Shown here piece by piece: positions 1 to 6,321 of a stretch of DNA of 7,414 bases. Position 1 is the stretch's first letter. Every line of letters starts with the position of its first letter. Location: contig CAUGKZ010000081.1 in assembly GCA_959600065.1 (NCBI GenBank), positions 1 through 7,414 on the forward strand. The letters run 5' to 3'. Made by a program: the position numbers and the translations under genes. The DNA is from an uncultured Kroppenstedtia sp. GTDB lineage: Bacteria > Bacillota > Bacilli > Thermoactinomycetales > DSM-45169. The notes below the pieces were generated by a model that was not told where the DNA came from, searched no databases, and saw only the letters and a list, made by a program, of their open reading frames with translations.

Positions 1-1909
1 CGGATTCCTTCATCACATCTCCCAACTGGCCGGTCAGAGTCAGCTTTCCTTTGCCAGGCAGAACGGATACCTCGATGGTGAGGGTATCCCCACCAGCGGC
101 AGTCCAAGCCAAGCCCGTAGCCGCTCCTGTCGGGTTCGTCTCCTCTGCCTTCCCGTAGCGATATTTTTCCGGCCCCAGATATTTGGGGAGATTTTTGGCA
201 GTGATAACCACCCGCTTTCGATCACCGGAAACCAATTGCTTTACGCCTTTACGGGCCAATTTGCCAAAAGTTCGTTCCAGATTTCGCACACCAGCCTCCC
301 GGGTGTAATACCGGATCACATGGCGAATCGCATCTTTGTGGATCTGGAAATTCTCCTTGGTCAGGCCATTCTCCTCAGTCTGTTTGGGAATCAGATATTC
401 CTTGGCGATCTGTTCCTTTTCAATCTCGGTATACCCAGAAATGTACAGGGTTTCCATCCGATCCAAGAGTGGCTGAGGAATGGTGTGCAGGGTGTTGGCT
501 GTGGTGATGAACATCACTTTCGACAGGTCATAGGGTACCTCAATATAGTGATCACTGAAGTTTTTGTTCTGCTCCGGGTCCAACACCTCCAACAGGGCGG
601 AAGCTGGGTCTCCCCGAAAATCCATCGTCATCTTATCGATCTCGTCCAGGAGAAAGACCGGGTTGGAAGTTCCCGCATTTTTGATTCCCTGAATGATCCG
701 TCCGGGCATGGCTCCTACATAGGTGCGGCGGTGGCCACGGATTTCTGCCTCATCCCGGACTCCTCCCAGGGAGATGCGGACAAATTGGCGGCCCAATGCT
801 CGAGCGATAGAGCGACCCAGGGAGGTTTTTCCCACTCCTGGGGGTCCAACCAGACACAGGATGGGTCCCTTCAGCTGCTGTACCATCTTTTGCACAGCCA
901 GATACTCCAATACCCGCTCCTTCGCCTTTTCCAATCCGTAATGATCCTCTTCTAGAATTTTTTCCGCCTTTTTCAGGTCCAGATCATCTTCGCTCTGTTT
1001 TAACCATGGAAGCTCCAGCAACCATTCCACGTAGGTACGGATCACACCACCCTCGGCGGAAGAAGTGGGGATCTTCTCCAAGCGTTGCAGTTCTTTCTCA
1101 ATTCGTTCCTTCGTTTCTTCAGGCGCCTCCAGCTCTGCCAGCTGCTCCCGAAGTTCCTCCACTTCCCCGAGACGACCTTCTTTTTCTCCCAGCTCTCGCT
1201 GAATCGCCTTCATTTGCTCTCGGAGATAGTACTCTTTCTGAGTCTTTTCCATCTGTTTTTTGACACGCTGGGAGATGGTTCGTTCCAGTTCCAGTACTTC
1301 CCGTTCATTGTTCAGCATGGACAGGAGAGTCTCCAGACGTTCCTGGATCTCCACCGTCTCCAGAATCTGCTGCTTATCCTCCATTTTGAGGGGAAGTTGG
1401 GAAGCGACCACGTCTGCCAGACGACCGGGTTCATCGATATCGGATACCCCTGTCAATGCTTCTGGAGAGATCTTTTTGGACAGCCGCAAATACTGTTCAA
1501 AATGATCCAATACCGATCGCATCAAAGCCTCCACATTTATATCATGAACTTCCTCCTGAATGATCTCGCGAACACGTACTTGGTAATGGGATTCAGTCTC
1601 CAAAAACTCCAGAAGCCGGGCCCGGGACAAGCCTTCCACCAAAACCCGAATGGTCCCGTTGGGCAATTTGAGCATTTGCCGCACCCGGGCAATTGTACCC
1701 ATCTTATAAATATCCTCTGGCGTCGGTTCTTCCAGCTGAACCTCATGCTGCGTCGCAAGGAGAATCAGATCATCCTCCACCATTGCTTGCTCCAGAGCTT
1801 TAACTGATCGTTCGCGGCCCACATCCAGGTGCAAAACCATGTTGGGGTAAACCAGCAAACCACGAAGTGGCAGCAATGGTAGTACACGTTCCTCCTCTTT
1901 TACAGCCAT
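1..1909 (-). CDS. lonA: ATP-dependent protease LonA, C-terminal end cut by window edge
   Basis: This is the soluble LonA protease, a homo-oligomeric AAA+ serine protease that unfolds and degrades damaged and some regulatory proteins. The 636 visible residues read without interruption from an ATG at 1909. The N-terminal substrate-binding domain opens with a PLLPLRGLLVYPNMVLHLDV motif, matching B. subtilis LonA closely as I remember it. A charged coiled-coil stretch follows (about residues 190-270, with KEYYLREQMKAIQRELG). The AAA+ module has Walker A GPPGVGKT at residues 355-362 (824-847) and Walker B VFLLDE at 418-423, followed by the sensor region ITTAN and the LLDRME segment. The proteolytic domain begins (GGDTLTIEVSVLPGKGKL) and the window ends at GDVMKES, about 40 residues before the expected catalytic serine. 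Lon proteins of this type are about 770-780 residues, so about 140 are missing only because of the window boundary. The start is fixed by GGAGGT (1916-1921), 6 bases upstream. The gene has its own promoter behind lonB. Confidence 0.98.
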   Translation of the reverse strand, partial: MAVKEEERVLPLLPLRGLLVYPNMVLHLDVGRERSVKALEQAMVEDDLILLATQHEVQLEEPTPEDIYKMGTIARVRQMLKLPNGTIRVLVEGLSRARLLEFLETESHYQVRVREIIQEEVHDINVEALMRSVLDHFEQYLRLSKKISPEALTGVSDIDEPGRLADVVASQLPLKMEDKQQILETVEIQERLETLLSMLNNEREVLELERTISQRVKKQMEKTQKEYYLREQMKAIQRELGEKEGRLGEVEELREQLAELEAPEETKERIEKELQRLEKIPTSSAEGGVIRTYVEWLLELPWLKQSEDDLDLKKAEKILEEDHYGLEKAKERVLEYLAVQKMVQQLKGPILCLVGPPGVGKTSLGRSIARALGRQFVRISLGGVRDEAEIRGHRRTYVGAMPGRIIQGIKNAGTSNPVFLLDEIDKMTMDFRGDPASALLEVLDPEQNKNFSDHYIEVPYDLSKVMFITTANTLHTIPQPLLDRMETLYISGYTEIEKEQIAKEYLIPKQTEENGLTKENFQIHKDAIRHVIRYYTREAGVRNLERTFGKLARKGVKQLVSGDRKRVVITAKNLPKYLGPEKYRYGKAEETNPTGAATGLAWTAAGGDTLTIEVSVLPGKGKLTLTGQLGDVMKES

Positions 1910-1915
1910 GAATGC

Positions 1916-1921
1916 ACCTCC
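1916..1921 (-). promoter_or_regulatory. Ribosome binding site of lonA
   Basis: GGAGGT on the minus strand lies 6 bases before the lonA ATG. It is a strong Shine-Dalgarno sequence and supports the start at 1909. Confidence 0.85.
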
Positions 1922-1960
1922 GAATGCCGTCTCCGATGTCGTTTTGTCGAGCTTTGTACG

Positions 1961-1989
1961 ATTTTATCTTATTCATTCTCTTTTGTCCA
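1961..1989 (-). promoter_or_regulatory. Sigma-A type promoter of lonA
   Basis: On the minus strand, TGGACA (1984-1989) is separated by exactly 17 bases from TAAAAT (1961-1966). Each hexamer differs from the vegetative consensus (TTGACA, TATAAT) at one position. It falls in the 106-base gap between the lonB stop and the lonA start and would give a leader of about 45 bases. I see no terminator between lonB and lonA, so read-through from lonB would add to this promoter. I found no CIRCE element or clear CtsR operator in the gap. Confidence 0.75.
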
Positions 1990-2015
1990 TGACAGCTGGC
2001 CGATTGCGGATTTTC

Positions 2016-3701
2016 TCAGGTCATCGGCGAAGGGGAGGCCGTCAGTACCGTCGATGCAGACATCGTACCCTGTTGCTCTTCCTCAGTAGCTTCTGTAGGC
2101 AGAGCTTGCAACACCTCTTCAATTTCTCTAACAGGGATCACCTGAATCCCATCCATCTCCGAAAACAGCGCCTGCATATTTTCTTCAGGGATTAATACCC
2201 GTTTAGCTCCTGCCTCTTTGGCCGCCTCCACTTTGGTCACAATTCCGCCAACAGGTCTCACTTTCCCATGGATACTCAATTCGCCGGTCATCGCCAAGCG
2301 ATTATCCACCCGGATCCCCCGGATGGCAGAATAGATCGCAGAAGCCATAGCGATTCCCGCTGAGGGACCATCCAAGGGTACTCCGCCGGGAAAGTTGAGG
2401 TGCAAATGATAGGCATAAGGATCGATATCCGTTCGGCGCAAAACCGTTAGCACATTGTCCACCGAGCTGCGAGCCATGCTTTTTCTGCGCAGAGTGCGAT
2501 GCCGCCCTCCCAATTCCTCTTCATCCACCAGCCCGCTGATCTGAATGGAACCCTTCTGTCCAGGGCCTGCCGGGATCGCAGTCACTTCAATCTCCAGCAG
2601 AATTCCCATGTTGGGACCATGGATGGCCAGCCCGTTTACCAGACCCGGTTGAGCTTTTTCCGGCACTTTTTTATCCGGGCGCGGTGTTAATTGACTGCTG
2701 TGAACCACCCATTCCACATCAGAGGCTCTGATTTCTTTTTTACCTTCAGTCAGTGCTAATCCACCAGCGGTCTGTACCATATTGACCGCTTCTCTGCCGT
2801 TAGTGGCATATTTCTTGATCACATCCACTGCGGCAGGCTCATGATCAAACCCAATCCGCTTGATGGCCTGATCTGCAATGCGAGCGATCTCTTGCGCCAG
2901 AAGCGGCCGGAAAAAGATCTCCACACAACGGGAGCGAATGGCCGACGGAATCTCCTCTGGCGTACGCGTGGTAGCTCCCACCATGCGAAAATCAGCAGGG
3001 AGACCATTTTGAAAGATATCGTGAATATGGGTCGGGGTATTCACGTCTTCTGAACTGTAATAGGCGCTTTCAAAAAAGACCTTGCGATCTTCCAGAACCT
3101 TCAAGAGCTTATTCATTTGCATCGGATGCAGTTCTCCGATCTCATCGATAAACAAAACGCCCCCATGCGCCTTGGAAACCGCCCCAGGTTTGGGTTGCGG
3201 TATTCCCGCCATGCCCATGGCACCGGCTCCCTGATAAATGGGATCGTGGACCGATCCGATCAGAGGATCGGCGATTCCTCGTTCATCAAAGCGAGCGGTG
3301 GTGGCATCGATCTCCACAAACTTCGAAGTGATGTTGAAAGGAGACTGTGGATTTTTTTTGGCCTCTTCCAATACCACCCGAGCTGCAGCGGTCTTTCCCA
3401 CACCCGGGGGGCCATAGATCAGGATATGCTGAGGATTGGGTCCACAAAGAGCCGCTTTCAACGCCTTGAGCCCCTCTTTCTGACCCACAATCTCTTCAAA
3501 GGATGAAGGCCTGGTTTTTTCCGACAAGGGTTCCGTCAAGGAAACACTGCGCATCTTCCTCAACTTGTCCATCTCTTTCCGGGATTCCCGATCCACCGCG
3601 GAGCGGCTGGATTGCTGATTCCGAAGCAAATTCCAGAAATACAGTCCGATCACTAGCGAAAAGAAAACCTGCAGAATCATAATCAAGATTGTCCAGTTCA
3701 A
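2016..3701 (-). CDS. lonB: ATP-dependent protease LonB, membrane-anchored, sporulation-associated
   Basis: LonB of the Bacillus type is an AAA+ Lon-family protease with an N-terminal membrane segment instead of the large LonA substrate domain. With the start used here it has 561 residues, against about 552 in B. subtilis from memory. The first 28 residues hold one hydrophobic helix (ILIMILQVFFSLVIGLYFW). The AAA+ domain carries Walker A GPPGVGKT (97-104), Walker B VLFIDE (182-187) and the arginine-bearing AIRSR segment (254-258). The protease domain has the serine of GPSAG (S447) and the lysine of PVGGIVTK (K490), the Ser-Lys dyad of Lon. I start at TTG 3699-3701 because GGAGG (3710-3714) stands 8 bases upstream and residues after it begin NWTILIM, like the B. 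subtilis N-terminus. The frame stays open to a TTG at 3737, but that would add 12 charged residues before the membrane helix. The tail after about residue 538 is a low-complexity Thr/Ser/Glu extension. In B. subtilis lonB is expressed in the forespore under sigma-F. Confidence 0.96.
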   Translation of the reverse strand: MNWTILIMILQVFFSLVIGLYFWNLLRNQQSSRSAVDRESRKEMDKLRKMRSVSLTEPLSEKTRPSSFEEIVGQKEGLKALKAALCGPNPQHILIYGPPGVGKTAAARVVLEEAKKNPQSPFNITSKFVEIDATTARFDERGIADPLIGSVHDPIYQGAGAMGMAGIPQPKPGAVSKAHGGVLFIDEIGELHPMQMNKLLKVLEDRKVFFESAYYSSEDVNTPTHIHDIFQNGLPADFRMVGATTRTPEEIPSAIRSRCVEIFFRPLLAQEIARIADQAIKRIGFDHEPAAVDVIKKYATNGREAVNMVQTAGGLALTEGKKEIRASDVEWVVHSSQLTPRPDKKVPEKAQPGLVNGLAIHGPNMGILLEIEVTAIPAGPGQKGSIQISGLVDEEELGGRHRTLRRKSMARSSVDNVLTVLRRTDIDPYAYHLHLNFPGGVPLDGPSAGIAMASAIYSAIRGIRVDNRLAMTGELSIHGKVRPVGGIVTKVEAAKEAGAKRVLIPEENMQALFSEMDGIQVIPVREIEEVLQALPTEATEEEQQGTMSASTVLTASPSPMT

Positions 3702-3709
3702 TTCCCTTT

Positions 3710-3716
3710 CCTCCCC
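3710..3716 (-). promoter_or_regulatory. Ribosome binding site deciding the lonB TTG start
   Basis: GGGGAGG on the minus strand ends 8 bases before TTG 3701. No comparable sequence precedes the alternative TTG at 3737. This decides for the shorter protein, whose N-terminus begins directly with the membrane helix. Confidence 0.75.
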
Positions 3717-3763
3717 GTCTGTCTTCAGGTCACACAAAGGTCGATACCCTTATATATGGGTGT

Positions 3764-3793
3764 TAGTAGGACCGCCGGTTCCAAGGGATAATC
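3764..3793 (-). promoter_or_regulatory. Possible sigma-F-like promoter of lonB (weak)
   Basis: A terminator upstream isolates lonB, so a promoter is expected in 3702-3799, yet no good sigma-A pair is visible. On the minus strand GATTA (3789-3793), 15 bases, then GGTCCTACTA (3764-3773) fits the sigma-F pattern GYWTA-N15-GGNRANANTW, remembered from B. subtilis, with three mismatches. The spacing and the GG...A.TA positions are kept. Since B. subtilis lonB is a sigma-F gene this is worth recording, but a match this loose can occur by chance. Confidence 0.25.
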
Positions 3794-3799
3794 CGGGAC

Positions 3800-3834
3800 A
3801 AAAAAACGCCGTTTCCCCCATCAGGGCCACGGCG
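3800..3834 (-). terminator. Intrinsic terminator of the femX-like/racemase-like unit
   Basis: On the minus strand CGCCGT (3829-3834) pairs with ACGGCG (3807-3812), six perfect pairs with a possible inner CCC/GGG pairing across a TGAT loop. A run of seven T (3800-3806) follows directly. It begins 16 bases after the stop codon of the racemase-like gene. It should end transcription of the two-gene unit and insulate lonB from it. Confidence 0.88.
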
Positions 3835-3850
3835 ACAGGCTTGCGCGTTG

Positions 3851-5026
3851 TTACAGCGCTAGATGAACAGGATTGCCTTTTTCTTCATTTTCACTAGTAT
3901 CCATCGTCTCCCTCGCTTCTCCCGTCTCCACCCGTCGGTCAAAAGAGGCGGTGGTCATCCGCAATTGCACTGGAAGCTCTTCCCCCACCTCTGGGAGAGG
4001 AGAACCGGCAGGAAATAAAAGGACACTGGTCTGCATATGTGGCGGTTCAGCGAACCACAGTCGTTTTCCACGATAGGTGAAGGGGCTGAGATGGCGATTG
4101 AACAAACCCAGCACCCAAAAGGCCGTCAGCTTCAACCAATCTTTCAGTCCCCGGGAAAAAGTGGGCGCTTCCAAACCGACACCATTCGCCGTTCCACCAG
4201 CCAGAAACACCAGATGCCCGTTTTTGCGGGCGCGCTGTTGTTTGTAGCCAAAGCGCTCCCCTTTGCTTATGGGTTGTACATCCAATACGGTGCTCTTGGT
4301 TTCAATAAAGGATTTATCAGCAAGCCAGAGATCGGTTCCCAGGCGCATCGCAAACCCGACCTCAGGCCATTTTTCCGCCAACTCCTGATACTGTTCCGAA
4401 GACAGGTGACTCACATACATGCGACGGGGAGGAAGGCCCACCCGTTTCATCGTTTCCAACCAATCCTCGACACACTTCTCTTTTACCTGGGAAGTTGTTT
4501 TTTCTTTGGGAAAATGAATGGAAAGACCTTCGATCTCCAGTTTGATCCGATCCGTCTCTGCCTTTTGGATCCATTCCGGCAACAGACCGGCATCCTCCAG
4601 GGAAAAACCGTATCGTTTCATCGGAGATTGGCCCTTGAGCAAAAGTTTCAATCGAAAGGGCTCCTCCATTCTTTCTCCACGGGAGAGCAATCCATCGATG
4701 GCAGTGACGAGAAATTGCAGATGATCCCGACTCCCCACAGTGTACACCCGTTCTGAAACCAAGTCGGCTTCCCTCAGTTCCGACATCACCGGTGTCAGTA
4801 CAATCACCTGCTCGAAAGGATGAGTCGCTTGCAACTGTCTCGCTTCTTCCACCGTTCCCACGGCAATTTCTCGCTTGCCGAACTTGCGTGCTGCATCCGC
4901 TAACACTTCATTGCCAAAACCATAGCCGTTCCCTTTGATCACCGGAACACAGCCGGGATAGAGTTTCTCCATCTGTTCCATATGCTGAAACCAATCCCGC
5001 CGGTCCAGATATAAGGTGAGACTCAT
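3851..5026 (-). CDS. Alanine-racemase-like PLP enzyme (fold type III), divergent
   Basis: The 391-residue protein belongs to the alanine racemase N-terminal domain superfamily. VIKGNGYGFG (29-38) corresponds to the cofactor motif KANAYGHG, giving K31 as the likely PLP lysine and Y35 as its phosphate-side tyrosine. Aligned by eye to Geobacillus Alr, K131 and R138 (LKGQSPMKRYG) keep the exact seven-residue spacing of K129 and R136. H171 (EGLSIHF), R228 (AMRLG) and Y261 (KGERFGY, the catalytic tyrosine position) are also present. Differences: the IGYADG motif is replaced by LAGGTANG (275-282), the MDQ motif reads MQT (331-333), and the usual final helical segment is replaced by an acidic tail (370-391). 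It is therefore probably an active PLP enzyme with altered substrate, or a non-racemase relative; the organism presumably has a normal alr elsewhere. Start ATG 5026 follows AGAGGTGG by 6 bases, 15 bases behind the FemX-like gene, so the two are co-transcribed and probably act in the same wall pathway. Confidence 0.85.
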   Translation of the reverse strand: MSLTLYLDRRDWFQHMEQMEKLYPGCVPVIKGNGYGFGNEVLADAARKFGKREIAVGTVEEARQLQATHPFEQVIVLTPVMSELREADLVSERVYTVGSRDHLQFLVTAIDGLLSRGERMEEPFRLKLLLKGQSPMKRYGFSLEDAGLLPEWIQKAETDRIKLEIEGLSIHFPKEKTTSQVKEKCVEDWLETMKRVGLPPRRMYVSHLSSEQYQELAEKWPEVGFAMRLGTDLWLADKSFIETKSTVLDVQPISKGERFGYKQQRARKNGHLVFLAGGTANGVGLEAPTFSRGLKDWLKLTAFWVLGLFNRHLSPFTYRGKRLWFAEPPHMQTSVLLFPAGSPLPEVGEELPVQLRMTTASFDRRVETGEARETMDTSENEEKGNPVHLAL

Positions 5027-5032
5027 TGTCGA

Positions 5033-5040
5033 CCACCTCT
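5033..5040 (-). promoter_or_regulatory. Ribosome binding site of racemase-like gene
   Basis: AGAGGTGG on the minus strand lies 6 bases before ATG 5026, in the 15-base gap after the stop codon of the FemX-like gene. It allows efficient reinitiation within one transcript. Confidence 0.75.
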
Positions 5041-5041
5041 G

Positions 5042-6166
5042 TCATCGCTTCTTCATGTACATGTCAAAGGCCCAATGGAGAACAGGTTGCAAGGGGTAAT
5101 CCCATTCTCCGATCAATTCACAAGCTTCCCCGCCAAAGCCCAATTTAAAGCGGAGTAAGCCATACAATGGCTCCGATTCATCCAGGGCATCACTGATTCC
5201 CCGAAAATCATAAGTATGTGCCCCCAGTTCATGAGCGTCCTGAATCATCCGCCACTGGATCGCATGGTTGGGCATCTTTTCCCGCATCTCATTTCCACTG
5301 GCTCCGTAGAGATACCATGTGTGGCCATTAGAATGAATGGCAAGGGTTGAGGCCAGCAGTTGCTCCTCATACTTTGCCAAATACAGCCGAATTCGGTTCG
5401 GATCCTCTTTTTTCAGTGACTTGTACATCGTTTCAAAGTAAGAGTAACTCCGAACGGAAAACTTGTCCCGCACCGCCGTTACTTTCAGGAGATCATAAAA
5501 CTGGGGCAACTCTTCCAGCCCGCCTTCAATCACTTCCACACCTTGCTTTTCCGATTTCCGCACATTACGACGCCAGTTGGAATGAAAGCCGGCAAAAACC
5601 TCATCCAGAGTCCGATCCTGCAACGGCAATCGGAACACATACTGGGGCTGAATTGCAGAAAAACCGCCTTCCGCCTCTTTTTTCTTCCAGCCCATCGCTG
5701 TTAATTCTTGCTGGACATATTCCGCATGGGCATCCACTTCATCCGGACCCAGATCGCGAAAGGTTTTTCCTTTGAGATCGTGATCCCGTACTTCTTTGAG
5801 ATAATTCTTGATCGTGGGAGTCTTCCATTTGGCCCGTACGACCGGGGGTTCCATTTTGATACTGAACACGTTACGACGACGGAGAAACTCAAACATGGGT
5901 TCAAACCATTCATTGATGTTTTTTGCTTCCCAGTCGATCACCGGTCCCCGGGGGAGGTAAGCCAGATACTTATTCAAACCGGGGAGTTTGCGGTATAAGA
6001 TCAAAGCACAGCCCGCCATTTGCCCCTCTGTGTCAAACCAGCCCAGGAGATCGTTTTTCCACTCGGTTTTCACTTCTGCCCAAGAAGGGTACTGCATGAA
6101 ATTTCCCAAAGGTTGTTTTTCAATGAAGGACAAATAATCTTCCCGAGAAACCACTTCCACTTGCAT
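5042..6166 (-). CDS. femX: FemAB-family peptidoglycan aminoacyltransferase (FemX-like)
   Basis: The 374-residue protein is a FemX/FemAB-type transferase, an enzyme class that moves an amino acid from charged tRNA onto the side chain of the third residue of a peptidoglycan precursor. Two GNAT-like halves are visible: the first with FMQYPSWAEVK (23-33) and YLPRGPVID (70-78), the second with NWRRNVRKSEKQGV (197-210), TWYLYGAS (283-290), YDFRGIS (319-325) and GLLRFKLGFGG (336-346). These are hallmark FemAB blocks. There is no signal peptide and no long coiled-coil arm as in staphylococcal FemA, so the build resembles short FemX proteins (335 residues in Weissella viridescens). It probably acts in the cytoplasm on lipid II or its nucleotide precursor. 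The added amino acid (Gly, Ala or Ser) cannot be told from sequence; automatic annotation usually says lipid II:glycine glycyltransferase. The start at ATG 6166 has GGAG (6177-6180) 10 bases upstream, slightly long spacing. It is first in a two-gene unit with the racemase-like gene. The symbol is by family resemblance only. Confidence 0.9.
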   Translation of the reverse strand: MQVEVVSREDYLSFIEKQPLGNFMQYPSWAEVKTEWKNDLLGWFDTEGQMAGCALILYRKLPGLNKYLAYLPRGPVIDWEAKNINEWFEPMFEFLRRRNVFSIKMEPPVVRAKWKTPTIKNYLKEVRDHDLKGKTFRDLGPDEVDAHAEYVQQELTAMGWKKKEAEGGFSAIQPQYVFRLPLQDRTLDEVFAGFHSNWRRNVRKSEKQGVEVIEGGLEELPQFYDLLKVTAVRDKFSVRSYSYFETMYKSLKKEDPNRIRLYLAKYEEQLLASTLAIHSNGHTWYLYGASGNEMREKMPNHAIQWRMIQDAHELGAHTYDFRGISDALDESEPLYGLLRFKLGFGGEACELIGEWDYPLQPVLHWAFDMYMKKR

Positions 6167-6197
6167 ACAACCACAACTCCACTTCTGATGATTTCCA

Positions 6198-6238
6198 ATT
6201 AAATTATATAATAATAATCTGCCAACAGTATTCTATCA
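6198..6238 (-). promoter_or_regulatory. Promoter region of the femX-like/racemase-like unit
   Basis: This AT-rich stretch lies between the clpX terminator and the FemX-like start. Two candidates overlap on the minus strand. One is an extended -10, TGATAGAAT (6230-6238), with no clear -35. The other is TTGGCA (6220-6225), 16 bases, then TTTAAT (6198-6203), each hexamer close to the sigma-A consensus. A perfect TATAAT at 6203-6208 has no -35 at usable spacing. The upstream terminator implies that at least one of these is used; I cannot say which. Confidence 0.5.
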
Positions 6239-6273
6239 CAAATACTCCGGAGAAGTCCCCTTTTATTCAACAG

Positions 6274-6313
6274 CAGAAAAAAGAAACGCACCCGCTGTCG
6301 AATGCGTTTCTTT
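6274..6313 (-). terminator. Intrinsic terminator of clpX
   Basis: On the minus strand AAAGAAACGCA (6303-6313) and TGCGTTTCTTT (6280-6290) form a perfect 11-pair stem around a 12-base loop. The T-rich tail continues through 6277. The hairpin starts 8 bases after the clpX stop codon. The reverse orientation also has an A/T-rich flank, but no convergent gene needs it. It separates clpX from the cell-wall pair. Confidence 0.85.
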
Positions 6314-6321
6314 CATTTCTT

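Noticed and set aside
236..955. Long open frame on the plus strand (239 codons)
   Set aside because: It lies entirely antisense to the conserved AAA+ and protease-linker region of lonA, has no ribosome binding site, and resembles no protein I know. It is a shadow of a GC-balanced coding strand.
1..1909. Possible truncation or pseudogene of lonA (no catalytic Ser/Lys visible)
   Set aside because: The frame is open through the left edge and ends about 40 residues before the expected serine; the absence is due to the window boundary.
3727..3742. AGGTC direct repeat resembling a CtsR heat-shock operator before lonB
   Set aside because: The two AGGTC copies repeat every 11 bases; CtsR sites repeat every 10 (RGTCAAANANRGTCAAA), and the AAA parts are poorly kept. 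I treat it as chance unless conserved in relatives.
3744..3750. GGGTAT before lonB as a sigma-B -10 element
   Set aside because: No GTTTAA-like -35 stands 12-14 bases upstream on the minus strand; the bases there read around CTACTAA.
4037..4756. Long plus-strand open frame (239 codons) opposite the racemase-like gene
   Set aside because: The minus-strand frame has recognisable PLP-pocket motifs and a good start site; the plus-strand frame has neither. The same holds for 5347-5775 opposite the FemX-like gene and 1085-1807 opposite lonA.
6245..6252. CTCCGGAG palindrome upstream of the FemX-like gene
   Set aside because: Eight-base palindrome that does not extend outward and matches no operator I know; too short to call.
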